Of a DNA stretch of 46,348 nucleotides, positions 38,369-46,348 are shown in pieces. Within the stretch, counting starts at the first letter, position 1; each line of letters starts with the position of its first letter. The position numbers and the translations under genes are program-made. Source of the DNA: a virus. The DNA lies in IMG/VR virus record IMGVR_UViG_3300025085_002003, positions 1-46,348 of that record; one strand, 5' to 3'. The notes below the pieces were generated by a model. It made no database searches. It saw only the letters and a list, made by a program, of their open reading frames with translations, and was not told the origin of the DNA.

Positions 38369-39642
38369 TATTTTCTACCTACAATCATATAACGATTATA
38401 TTCTTCTAGTGCTAGTGTTCCCTCGTATAATGTTTCAGATACATTTAATCTCTTAGAGAATTCTTCTAAACTAGATACTGTATCATCTGCGTGTTCGTGT
38501 TCTTCGTCATCAAAATCATTGTTCTGCATTATAACTAACATGCCTTTTGGAATACCAGCCCACCATTTATCAAAGTCTACTATATGTTCGCAACTTGTAT
38601 TGATTACACATGTTGGCGCACCATCAGTTATCATTTCTTTATCGCCATTGTACTTCAATGTTTCGTACATAAACTCACCAGTATATATCAAGTTGTTTAC
38701 ATCCATTGCACTTGCTTTGAACTGCCAATCATTTTGCGTATAACTTCTATTCAATGTCTCTGCTGGTAATGAACAACTCTCATCTATATCAAAACTTCGA
38801 ATATTTACAACCTTGTTTCTTTCAAATAATATTGCTGGCAATACTCCATACCATCCTGCACAGACATAAACCATATCACCCAAATCAATGTCTAAGTCTT
38901 TAATTGTATCACTTACCCATATCTTACTTCTTAATTGTCCTCTACTAAATGCGTCTGTAAGTACTTTGCCTTCAAAATTCTTAATCATATTTTTTAGATT
39001 TAACGGAATAGTATATTTTTCTTCAGTCAATCTATGTGCTAACTTCAGTATATTAGTTTTATATATTGTTACACTCTTTAGTGTTCCAATCCATTCATTC
39101 TTAGTATCAATTGCTTGTAATACTTTAAACAACAAAAACATATCTGGTTCAGTCTTTGATGATATCATGTTCTTTATCGCACTCAATACCTCTTCACTTT
39201 TATCATTTAAATTGATTATCAACTTAAACAATAGTTCGGTTTGCAACTGTACAAAGTCTCCATCACTATCAACTACATTCTGTAAGGCATTCAACGCAAT
39301 GTGATTTCCTTCTAAACAATGAATTACTCTAAACAATACAGGTATGTTTATTATGTCCGAACAACTACAAACGTTACGCAACGCATGTAATGCCTCATCA
39401 TCTTCACGTATTGCTTCGATAACTTTAAATAATACAAATATATTTTCTTCAGGCTTTCGTTCATATATAAGGTTCTTTAATGCACTGACTGTTTCTCTGT
39501 GTTCTTTGCCTAATAGATATGATGATAGAACAAATATATCACTTAATACTTCTGTGTTTGCCACACGTTCAAGGCTATTCAATACGGGATGTTTATTACC
39601 GTATAGTATTGTTAGTCTATCTACTATTTCATGTGGTTGCAT
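38368..39642 (-). CDS. Helical-repeat protein fused to a methyltransferase-like domain (424 aa)
   Basis: Residues 25-215 hold five helical repeats of about 40 residues with an LFKVI....ALxNxx pattern (IFVLFKVIEAI...ALHALRNV, IPVLFRVIHCL...ALNALQNV, and so on), like an alpha-solenoid of HEAT type. The C-terminal 190 residues resemble a class I methyltransferase (DMVYVCAGWYGVLPAILFER, SFDIDESC, CVINTSCEHI). That domain aligns by eye with the protein at 39642 (INTN/INTS, DWKFKAS/DWQFKAS). It starts at a TAATG junction with that gene, so the two probably work together. Target unknown. Confidence 0.6.
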   Translation of the reverse strand: MQPHEIVDRLTILYGNKHPVLNSLERVANTEVLSDIFVLSSYLLGKEHRETVSALKNLIYERKPEENIFVLFKVIEAIREDDEALHALRNVCSCSDIINIPVLFRVIHCLEGNHIALNALQNVVDSDGDFVQLQTELLFKLIINLNDKSEEVLSAIKNMISSKTEPDMFLLFKVLQAIDTKNEWIGTLKSVTIYKTNILKLAHRLTEEKYTIPLNLKNMIKNFEGKVLTDAFSRGQLRSKIWVSDTIKDLDIDLGDMVYVCAGWYGVLPAILFERNKVVNIRSFDIDESCSLPAETLNRSYTQNDWQFKASAMDVNNLIYTGEFMYETLKYNGDKEMITDGAPTCVINTSCEHIVDFDKWWAGIPKGMLVIMQNNDFDDEEHEHADDTVSSLEEFSKRLNVSETLYEGTLALEEYNRYMIVGRK

Positions 39643-40586
39643 TATTTCAATCCTATCTTCATAAAGTATTGTTTCTTGCCAACTGTTATAACGCCAGTGT
39701 ATGAATCAAACGTCATAGGGAACGCATTGTTAAATGCCTGTGAACTACTGAACGGGCGATGAAGGTCAATATCACCTGCTTCGCCTATTAAGACAATCTT
39801 TCTTGTGTCTGGTATCATATCATACCAATCATCTTGGTTTTGTAGTAAACTTACATTAGTATTAATAACTACTCCGGGAACTTCTTTGAATGCTTTAGAT
39901 GTTGAACCATTTGGTAATGTAATCTCTAAATTGTTCTCTATATAATCAACAGCAAACATATCTTGTGTAGATGCTTTGAATTTCCAATCATCTAACACTT
40001 CTTCTTTCATCATTTCGTCTGCTAAAAACTTACATGTTCCATTTATATCTAAGTTTCTTATATTCTCTATTCGCAATTTAGTGTCAAGTAACATTGCTCC
40101 AACTAATCCAATTCCACCGCCCAAAGTGTACACAGTTCCTAAGTACTTTTCACCAAATACTCTAACCATGTTTTGAATCATCCACGAATACACAATAGCA
40201 TGGTCTTTATTAACAAATGAACTGATATCTACATTGGGATAACTATAAATCAACTCTTTGAGTCTGTCAACTATTCTATCATTATCAGCATTTGCTGGAA
40301 GAGTTGCATGAGCAAGAAATTCCATTGCTTGTCTATAGTTTCCTAATTGCTGTGCTACATTTCTTTCAGAATACTTTTCTGCCATTTGAGTGTAATCATA
40401 TTCGGCACCAATAAGTGGTCTAAATCTTTTTCTTTCAACAGTTTTTACTTGTATCTGCTCAACATACTCTGGAGTTTCATCCATCTCAAATATTTCATCA
40501 GAAGAAGTATACAACTCATCATTTGAAGTTATTTTTGATTTGTTTCTTCTCTGTCTTCTCTTTTCTTTTATTGTTGATTTAGTCAT
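39642..40586 (-). CDS. Methyltransferase-like protein (314 aa)
   Basis: The N-terminal 45 residues are Lys/Arg-rich and then acidic, probably disordered. The rest resembles a class I SAM-dependent methyltransferase: TVYTLGGGIGLVGAMLL (Gly-rich motif I), NIRNLDINGTCKFLAD (acidic end of beta2), DWKFKAST and GVVINTNVSLLQ. The start at 40586 overlaps the stop of the 920-residue gene by 8 nt; a longer in-frame ORF to 40628 is less likely. Its C-terminal half is paralogous by eye to the protein encoded at 38368. Substrate unknown. Confidence 0.6.
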   Translation of the reverse strand: MTKSTIKEKRRQRRNKSKITSNDELYTSSDEIFEMDETPEYVEQIQVKTVERKRFRPLIGAEYDYTQMAEKYSERNVAQQLGNYRQAMEFLAHATLPANADNDRIVDRLKELIYSYPNVDISSFVNKDHAIVYSWMIQNMVRVFGEKYLGTVYTLGGGIGLVGAMLLDTKLRIENIRNLDINGTCKFLADEMMKEEVLDDWKFKASTQDMFAVDYIENNLEITLPNGSTSKAFKEVPGVVINTNVSLLQNQDDWYDMIPDTRKIVLIGEAGDIDLHRPFSSSQAFNNAFPMTFDSYTGVITVGKKQYFMKIGLK

Positions 40587-43341
40587 TAGTATCTTCCTCG
40601 AACTTCTTATGCAACCAGTCATAGTCATTAATTTTACTTAATGCATCTTCATCGCCTGCATGTTTAGTCCCGTAATCTCTTCCTGCATTTGCACCTTTGA
40701 TTGAATATTCTCCGTACTTCGCACCATTATTTATAGTACACCAAATTTCTAGTCGTTCATCTGTTTCATCTTTCTTAGACTTTTGAATAATACTTGATGA
40801 TAGTTTAGTACATTCTCTGAATGCTGACTTCCACGTGTCGTACGGATTAGTATTAAATGCTGTATAGTTTGCTGTACCTGGCATTGCCTTAAACTTATCA
40901 GAGATTGATGTTGTAAAGTCAACTTTCCATTCTTTTGCATCACGCACTAACTGTGTAGGAAATAGTTTCAGTCCACCAAAACCATACACTAATCCGTTAA
41001 TTGGATTTTTAGATTTCCATACGTGAACTGTATCTTCGTCCCATACGGTTGGAAAATAGTCAAACTTAAAGTCTTCAAGTAGAATAGCATCAGCATCAAT
41101 CACATAAAACATTTTACTGTCTGCTATTTGTGATGCTTTTTGGTGAGCATTAAAGATACCCTTGACTCCGTGAACTCTCTTAGCATTAGGAACTCTCTCT
41201 AATAACTTGGCATAGTTTGCATCTGCTTCTGGTTCTTTATAACTTAACATAACAACATCATATGGAATGTCTTGCGTTCTAACTAATTCAGATTTGATTG
41301 GCTTCTTATTCTTAAAAGACATCTTTCTTAGTTTGGCAGTATTTGGTTTAAGATGTTTTATTGCCTCTGATGGGATGAGTTTTAGTCCACCATATTGATG
41401 AATATATCCAGTAGATGGATTTACTTTTGGCCAAACATGAAAGTGTGATGCGTGATGTCTATCAACATAGAAACGCCTATCAAATTCATCCAAAACTGTT
41501 ACATCATTATCAATTGCCCAGAAATAACCAGTATTTGTGAGTTTAGCGGCTTTCATATAACATTCTTCAAGTGTTCCAGATAAAACCTCAACAGTCTTAT
41601 CTTTTTTATATTTCTCAGTATTAGATGAATACATGCCCTCATCAAAATAGAATACAGGATGTCCAGTAACTTTTGATACCACTTCATCAACTCTAATAAT
41701 ATTCTTAAATCTGTCAAACGAGAAGTCATCTTTGGATGGTTTAAAACTAGCAAGATGTGGACGATGAACTAGATATACACCAGCGCCAGCATCTCCCTCA
41801 GATTTAAATGCGAATACATTTTCAATTGAGAATATATCTGGATAAAAATCGAAGTCAAATGTATCTAGCAACTCTACAACAGTATCAACTACCCAATAGA
41901 AAATATGTTTCTTTGCTTTTTGATATGCACTGTATGGGTCACGAGTATAATATGTAGGAAAGTTATGTTTGTCTGGAACACGTGATGCATATTCATCATG
42001 GAATATTATATTATCTGGATGATAATCTATATTACTAAATGCAATACCACCATATCCTAAATCTTTCTCACCAGTTCTTGTGCTGAACTTCCAAAGATGT
42101 GTGGGTCCAGTTTCATATAAGTCTGGATAAAAAGAATTAGAAATAGTTGATGTTTCAGTCAAGTCGGGATTAATCATCCAAAAATTATATCCAGTTGCTT
42201 TTGGTATTGCCTCTTCAATTGTTCTTGCACTTATCTTTTCTATCTCTGGAATTCTACCAAGCACAGTATCTACATCTTTCATTTTTTCTTTGGTAGCGTT
42301 TACTGTAGGAACTAAGCGTACGCCATTACGTACGACTTTGCCACTAGCAAGTCTCACATTAAAATTATGAATGAATCCACGGTCATAACTCATTGGATAA
42401 AAACTTGTTCTAAAGTCCTCAACATCTTCGTGTACAAGCCAATACATATCACTATCAACCTTATGGTCAAACGTATGAAGGTCTTTAGTTCTTATAACTT
42501 CAAATTCTAAATCACTACATGCAGGGTCTTTTTCATAGACTGCTTTTCTTTTAAAGTTGAATATATCATATTCTTTTTCAGTAAACATAGGGGCATTCTT
42601 TGGAAACAATCCAACTCCATGATACTCACGTGATAATTTCGTTATTGGATTCTCTTTTTGCCAGACTACCACTTTTTGTTTTTCTTTATCCAAACCAAAT
42701 GCGAATGAATAATCAAACTTAAATGAATCGTATATACTGGTGTTTGGCATGATTAGATAGTAAAAGTCAGTCCTTGCTTTTTCTCTGCACTTTTTATGAA
42801 CTTCTAAACTAGATTCACCTTCTACTAAATTGATTGTGTAGTTTTCTTGTAGTTTCTTCAACTCTTTATATCCATATCCTTTATCCCAAAAGAATATATC
42901 ATATGTTTCTGTTGTTGGTTTATAAATTATTTTTGAATCATGGTCTTTATATTCGCCTGTTAGAAAATATGCATCTCTTATATAACCATTATCATTTTTT
43001 AGAACTTCTTTTGTTTTAAATAACTTGACACCGACAACACGCCGAAATACATTTCGTTCATCACAGTTCCAGACATGCGTGATATTATCATCATAACTAT
43101 CAGTTTCAAAAGAAAAATCGAAGTCGTCATCAACCTTAACATCTGGGTCAACTACCCAAAAATGTTTAGTATTGGCCACGGAAGCAATCTTATTAATCGC
43201 TTCTTCCATCTTAGGATTCTCAAAATCCTCTAGATTTATCTTAACCATACGAAAAGACGGATACTTTTTCTGTATCTGGTCGAATCTTTCATTCGTTTCT
43301 TTGTCTGTTTTATAGGTTAAGTAATATCCGTCATATGCCAT
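40579..43341 (-). CDS. 920-residue protein with seven glycosyltransferase-like repeats
   Basis: The protein is built of seven divergent repeats. Each has a hydrophobic strand ending in a D-x-D-like motif, for example HFWVVDPDVKV (residue 60), YNFWMINPDLT (385), GYFWAIDNDVTV (605) and KMFYVIDADAIL (743). Further copies are near 193, 299 and 480. Most are followed by an HVW....NP..G....GG.KLFP segment. D-x-D after a strand is typical of GT-A glycosyltransferases, which bind a metal-nucleotide sugar. The seventh repeat is best preserved. The gene has its own sigma70 promoter at 43378. It may glycosylate a surface or virion component; the repeats could also be binding modules. Confidence 0.65.
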   Translation of the reverse strand: MAYDGYYLTYKTDKETNERFDQIQKKYPSFRMVKINLEDFENPKMEEAINKIASVANTKHFWVVDPDVKVDDDFDFSFETDSYDDNITHVWNCDERNVFRRVVGVKLFKTKEVLKNDNGYIRDAYFLTGEYKDHDSKIIYKPTTETYDIFFWDKGYGYKELKKLQENYTINLVEGESSLEVHKKCREKARTDFYYLIMPNTSIYDSFKFDYSFAFGLDKEKQKVVVWQKENPITKLSREYHGVGLFPKNAPMFTEKEYDIFNFKRKAVYEKDPACSDLEFEVIRTKDLHTFDHKVDSDMYWLVHEDVEDFRTSFYPMSYDRGFIHNFNVRLASGKVVRNGVRLVPTVNATKEKMKDVDTVLGRIPEIEKISARTIEEAIPKATGYNFWMINPDLTETSTISNSFYPDLYETGPTHLWKFSTRTGEKDLGYGGIAFSNIDYHPDNIIFHDEYASRVPDKHNFPTYYTRDPYSAYQKAKKHIFYWVVDTVVELLDTFDFDFYPDIFSIENVFAFKSEGDAGAGVYLVHRPHLASFKPSKDDFSFDRFKNIIRVDEVVSKVTGHPVFYFDEGMYSSNTEKYKKDKTVEVLSGTLEECYMKAAKLTNTGYFWAIDNDVTVLDEFDRRFYVDRHHASHFHVWPKVNPSTGYIHQYGGLKLIPSEAIKHLKPNTAKLRKMSFKNKKPIKSELVRTQDIPYDVVMLSYKEPEADANYAKLLERVPNAKRVHGVKGIFNAHQKASQIADSKMFYVIDADAILLEDFKFDYFPTVWDEDTVHVWKSKNPINGLVYGFGGLKLFPTQLVRDAKEWKVDFTTSISDKFKAMPGTANYTAFNTNPYDTWKSAFRECTKLSSSIIQKSKKDETDERLEIWCTINNGAKYGEYSIKGANAGRDYGTKHAGDEDALSKINDYDWLHKKFEEDTND

Positions 43342-43377
43342 TGAATATCAGTCCAAAATTAGTTGTAATCATCCCTT

Positions 43378-43406
43378 ATTATAACACTTTTTTAGTCGGA
43401 TGTAAA
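43378..43406 (-). promoter_or_regulatory. Minus-strand sigma70-type promoter (TTTACA-17-TATAAT, extended -10)
   Basis: On the minus strand TTTACA (43406-43401) and TATAAT (43383-43378) are 17 nt apart, and GTGT precedes the -10, as in promoter 9382. It lies about 40 nt upstream of the ATG at 43341 and partly within the end of the carbamoyltransferase gene. It gives the downstream minus-strand block a second entry point. Confidence 0.7.
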
Positions 43407-44948
43407 GACTTTTACACCATAATGTTTAGAGAAATCAATAGCATCTTGCTCATCATTTACGATTGGTTTCCCTTTTATATTTAGTGAGGTGTTAACTAGA
43501 ATTGGACAGCCAGTTTCTTCCTTGAATCTGGACAATAATTGGTATAGTTCTGGATGTTGTAGTTGGTTGACAGTCTGTACTCTACTAGTATTATCTACAT
43601 GTATAATAGCAGGAAACTCTTTAGGAAACTTGCATTTTGCTACAAATTGCATGTATGGAGACTGAGTTACATTCTCAGGCATTTCGAAGTATTCGTGTGC
43701 ATCTTCTTCTAAAATCATTGGTGCGAATGGTCTAAACTTCTGTCTACGTTTAATCTCATTCATCTTGTCTTTAATTAGTGGTCCTCGTGGGTCTGCCGTC
43801 AGCGTACGATTACCTAACGCTCTTGGTCCAAATTCTGCACGACCATTTGCAATTCCTACTATCTCACCCTTTAGTAATGTTTTTAGTGCTTTTTCAACTG
43901 GATAATCACCCTCAATATTGTAGCCAAGATATGGTGTTTTCCAGTGCAAATTCCAGTCTGCTCTATTGAACATTTGTGCTACTCCTATGCAACTTCCTGC
44001 GTCACCAGGATTTGGCATAATCCAAACATCTTTGAAGCCATAGTTTGCTGTTATCATGCTGTTTGCTTTACAATTTAACGCACATCCACCCATCAGAACT
44101 AAGTTTTCAGTAAATGATACTGTTCGATTTGCTAACTTTATTACTCTATCGAACATTATCTCATATATCTCTTGTGTTGCGGCAGCCAAATCAAACAAGT
44201 CTTGTTCTGAAGTTAAGTCTGGAAAAATCCAGTTACATCCTCTGTGTAGATTTTGTTTAAATGTATGTAGTTTATGAGCGTGTGTTGTTATACCCAACTC
44301 GTTCATAAGTTGATGTTTTAATGATGTGCCCTTGTATTTTCTATCTGCATTCCCATAGGCAGCCATTCCCATAAGAATGTATTCATCTTCATTTGCTTTT
44401 AATCCAAGTCGTTGTGTCATTGCACTATAAAACAATCCAAAACTATGTGGATATCTTTGTGAATACACTTTAGACAATTTACCACCAGAACCCTGCCAGA
44501 TTGTTAATGTCTCCCATTCACCAATACTGTCTATCACAACAACTGCGGCATTAACAAATCCACTCGTGTGATATCCACTTGCGGCATGAGTATAATGATG
44601 GTCTTGATAAACTATCGGTAAATCTTTTAGTTCTGAAAACTGTTGTAAGTATCTCTTGGGTAATTCTTCTTTATCAAATGCTGTTTCATATTGTCCAGCC
44701 CATAGTTGTCTTGCTTTCTTCTTCCAAGGATTTTCATACCAAGCAATAACATCTGGCGTACCATATTCAAGTGCGTTTGTAATTATCTCAGAGTTGAGAA
44801 GTGGGTCGTTTTTGATTTTAGAGTAACGCTCTGAATGGGCCGCAAATAGAATTTCATTGCCCTTAATCAGACTAACAGATGCATCGTGATTTAATGCGCC
44901 ACCTATTCCTAAAACTGTTTTGTGATTATTTGTATATGAACGGGTCAC
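43392..44948 (-). CDS. Carbamoyltransferase (NodU/CmcH/TobZ family)
   Basis: These enzymes make carbamoyl-adenylate from carbamoyl phosphate and ATP, then O-carbamoylate a sugar or antibiotic-like acceptor. The N-terminal Kae1-like domain shows GIGGALNHDASVSLI and the metal-binding HHYTHAASG. The C-terminal YrdC-like part has GRAEFGPRALGNRTLTADPRG and PILVNTSLNIKG. At 518 residues it is slightly short for the family but complete. It overlaps a 38-residue ORF by 23 nt at its start. Homologues occur in other marine T4-like phages as I recall. A glycan or nucleotide-sugar acceptor would fit the GT-like protein next door; this is inference. Confidence 0.92.
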   Translation of the reverse strand: MTRSYTNNHKTVLGIGGALNHDASVSLIKGNEILFAAHSERYSKIKNDPLLNSEIITNALEYGTPDVIAWYENPWKKKARQLWAGQYETAFDKEELPKRYLQQFSELKDLPIVYQDHHYTHAASGYHTSGFVNAAVVVIDSIGEWETLTIWQGSGGKLSKVYSQRYPHSFGLFYSAMTQRLGLKANEDEYILMGMAAYGNADRKYKGTSLKHQLMNELGITTHAHKLHTFKQNLHRGCNWIFPDLTSEQDLFDLAAATQEIYEIMFDRVIKLANRTVSFTENLVLMGGCALNCKANSMITANYGFKDVWIMPNPGDAGSCIGVAQMFNRADWNLHWKTPYLGYNIEGDYPVEKALKTLLKGEIVGIANGRAEFGPRALGNRTLTADPRGPLIKDKMNEIKRRQKFRPFAPMILEEDAHEYFEMPENVTQSPYMQFVAKCKFPKEFPAIIHVDNTSRVQTVNQLQHPELYQLLSRFKEETGCPILVNTSLNIKGKPIVNDEQDAIDFSKHYGVKVFTSD

Positions 44949-45042
44949 GCTTCTTTAATTCCGCTAAACGTTTCTTCATTGCACGTTCTTGTTTGAACCA
45001 TGTCCATGGATATATTAGAGTACGCCATATCTTTTTTATCAT
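44926..45042 (-). CDS. Small basic protein (38 aa)
   Basis: A 38-residue ORF whose ATG overlaps the stop of the SGNH-like gene (ATGA) and whose end overlaps the carbamoyltransferase start by 23 nt. It is basic and aromatic (MIKKIWRTLIYPWTWFKQER) and ends KKRDPFIYK. It fills the only gap between two genes and is translationally coupled. The N-terminus could be amphipathic and membrane-associated. Function unknown. Confidence 0.5.
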   Translation of the reverse strand: MIKKIWRTLIYPWTWFKQERAMKKRLAELKKRDPFIYK

Positions 45043-45764
45043 TTTTTCATTCCTCGTGTGTTTTCAATATCAGCAAATAATATATCTGCCCAGCCATTAT
45101 GTGCTTCTTCGTTCGGATGCATATACCTTTCGTCACCTTCAGTTGGAAAGAACAATTCTTTATCGTACATATAAGTAAAGAATGTTTGGTCTTCATATAT
45201 ACAATCCATATCTAATTGAGCAAAGACATCTTTCATATCTGCCTGCATACATAACTCTGTAAAGTTTGTTGGCTCAAGCAAGTTTGGTGTTAAGTTGAGA
45301 CTATTGAATATAACATATTCTAAATTATTAGAAACACAAAAGTTTTGTAGTGTTAATACTTGAATAAGATAATTGTGAAAGTCATATACTGGTGACCAGA
45401 AATGTTTCATATACAATTGATTGAATTTGTCTAAGTCAGTATTTGTTTCTTCGTCTAATCTAATATTGCCATGATATTCGTGCGATGGTATATTATGAAT
45501 TAGTACATTTTTATTTTCAATGAAGTGTTCTCTACGATTAGGTGCAGTTAATCCCACAGCAACGAATGGTTTCTTTCCACTTGCGATATGCTCTGAAACT
45601 TTTGTGATTGTTTGCCTAACAATATATTGATTACTAATTCCTCGTTCTGCATCAGTTTCTATATCTTTTATTCCAAGTTTCTCAGCCAACATAAAAGGCC
45701 ATGCTTTATCCTTATGTGCTAGTCCAGTACCATATGTGAAACTACATCCGTTCGCATACAACAT
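45039..45764 (-). CDS. SGNH/GDSL hydrolase-like protein (241 aa)
   Basis: With the start at 45764 the protein begins MLYANGCSFTYGTG, which fits block I of SGNH hydrolases (G-x-S-x-T, Ser8 as nucleophile). Near the C-terminus MHPNEEAHNGWADIL fits block V, with the catalytic His and an expected HPN.xAH pattern. SGNH enzymes are esterases or deacetylases, often acting on glycans. The AGAGGT ribosome binding site overlaps the end of iscA, and the longer ORF to 45812 is rejected because it would overlap iscA. It may edit acyl groups on the glycan handled by the neighbouring genes. Confidence 0.75.
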   Translation of the reverse strand: MLYANGCSFTYGTGLAHKDKAWPFMLAEKLGIKDIETDAERGISNQYIVRQTITKVSEHIASGKKPFVAVGLTAPNRREHFIENKNVLIHNIPSHEYHGNIRLDEETNTDLDKFNQLYMKHFWSPVYDFHNYLIQVLTLQNFCVSNNLEYVIFNSLNLTPNLLEPTNFTELCMQADMKDVFAQLDMDCIYEDQTFFTYMYDKELFFPTEGDERYMHPNEEAHNGWADILFADIENTRGMKK

Positions 45765-45766
45765 AA

Positions 45767-46102
45767 TTATACCTCTTCTTTTTTCATAGTGAATGATTCT
45801 CCACACCCACACGTTTCGCCTTCGAGCGGATTATTAAATGTAAATCCACTATTCATGCCTTCTGTTTGATAGTCTAATTGTGTGCCGTCAACCATTATTA
45901 ATGATTTGGCATCAACGAGAATTTTTATTCCTTTGTCTTCAAAAACTGTGTCATCTTCATTCACTTCGTCAGCAAATTCGATTCCGTATGCAAATCCTGA
46001 GCATCCTGTAGTTGTTACTTTGAGTCTAACTCCTATTCCAGCATCTCTATTTTCTAAGAAACTAGATACTCTTTTCGCACCCTCTTCGGTTATTGTTATC
46101 AT
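45767..46102 (-). CDS. iscA: IscA/HesB-type iron-sulfur cluster carrier
   Basis: An A-type Fe-S carrier of 111 residues. The three conserved cysteines are Cys34 (TTGCSGFAYG) and Cys98/Cys100 (GETCGCGESF). It would receive clusters from the IscU scaffold and pass them to apo-enzymes. It starts one base before the end of the iscU stop region (iscU TAA at 46103-46105), so the two are one transcript. In a phage with eleven radical SAM proteins downstream on the same strand, this gives a plausible supply of [4Fe-4S] clusters. Confidence 0.93.
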   Translation of the reverse strand: MITITEEGAKRVSSFLENRDAGIGVRLKVTTTGCSGFAYGIEFADEVNEDDTVFEDKGIKILVDAKSLIMVDGTQLDYQTEGMNSGFTFNNPLEGETCGCGESFTMKKEEV

Positions 46103-46348
46103 TTAGTTTTTCTTTCTATAATCAGCGATTGCCGATTTGATTGCGTCTTCAGCCAAAACAGAACAGTGTATTTTTACTGGTGGTAATTCTAACTCTTCTA
46201 CTATGTCCATGTTTTTAACTTCTTCGGCTTCGTCTAGTGTCATGCCCTTAATCATTTCAGTAACCATACTAGAACTAGCAATTGCAGAACCACAACCGTA
46301 TGTTTTAAATACAACATCTGTGATTATATTATCTTCTACTTTAATTTG
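46103..46348 (-). CDS. iscU: IscU Fe-S cluster scaffold, 5' part outside window
   Basis: An open frame of 81 codons enters from the right edge and ends at 46103. It reads FKTYGCGSAIASSSMVTEMI, then TLDEAEEVKN, ELELPPVKIHCSVLAEDAIK and SAIADYRKKN. This is the C-terminal two thirds of IscU, with two of its three cluster-ligand cysteines (YGCGSAIASSS and HCSVLAEDA). The N-terminal part with the first cysteine lies beyond the window. It is adjacent to iscA on the same strand. A cysteine desulfurase (IscS) is not visible here; the host enzyme could serve. Confidence 0.93.
   Translation of the reverse strand, partial: QIKVEDNIITDVVFKTYGCGSAIASSSMVTEMIKGMTLDEAEEVKNMDIVEELELPPVKIHCSVLAEDAIKSAIADYRKKN

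Noticed and set aside
1-46348. CRISPR array, IS element, integrase or attachment sites
   Set aside because: No regularly spaced repeats, transposase motifs, tyrosine/serine recombinase motifs or terminal inverted repeats were seen.

Overview
The window is AT-rich, almost fully coding, and looks like part of a large marine T4-like (myovirus-type) phage genome. The evidence is a FEN/RNase H-type 5'-3' nuclease, phage-encoded DHFR and ThyX, a MoxR-type ATPase with a VWA partner, IscU/IscA, a carbamoyltransferase, many tiny overlapping genes, and two recurrent promoter motifs (a host-like sigma70 promoter and a T4-late-like TTAGATAAATA box). I see no photosynthesis genes. A 51-residue bL33 ribosomal protein gene resembles the beta/gammaproteobacterial form, which hints weakly at such a host.

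Plus-strand half (1-16508): nucleotide and DNA metabolism genes and small hypotheticals (1-3188); a MoxR-like AAA+ ATPase (3251-4378); a four-gene biosynthetic cassette of acyl/aryl-AMP ligase, flavin-dependent halogenase, GNAT-like acyltransferase and beta-ketoacyl synthase (4503-9385); then a possible OB-fold protein, the HExxH/VWA partner of the ATPase, an FkbM methyltransferase, an HNH nuclease, conserved-looking phage hypotheticals and DHFR (9439-16508).

Minus-strand half (46348 down to 16500): one unidirectional block of about 34 tightly packed genes. It opens with IscU (cut by the window end) and IscA. Next come an SGNH-like protein, a NodU/TobZ-type carbamoyltransferase, a 920-residue protein with seven GT-like repeats, and two methyltransferase-like proteins. 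The core (38368 to 18999) holds eleven radical SAM proteins and four PP-loop ATPases with a QueC-like C-terminal cysteine cluster, mixed with ThyX, a PLP enzyme and a 2OG-Fe(II) oxygenase-like protein. Each of the four PP-loop genes is followed directly by a radical SAM gene, so the array looks like a repeated two-gene module that has diverged. The block ends with a nucleotidyltransferase, bL33, a small membrane protein, a second PLP enzyme and an Asp/Asn beta-hydroxylase-like protein.

Inferred working model: IscU/IscA help load the many [4Fe-4S] clusters that the radical SAM proteins need. The radical SAM proteins and QueC-like ATPases, with PLP, 2OG, carbamoyl, glycosyl and methyl transferases, would make or decorate an unknown metabolite, nucleotide, glycan or peptide. 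This radical SAM/QueC-like array is the best candidate for an undescribed system. The halogenase cassette is a second, independent biosynthetic insert. All functions are from motif reading only; no database search was run.
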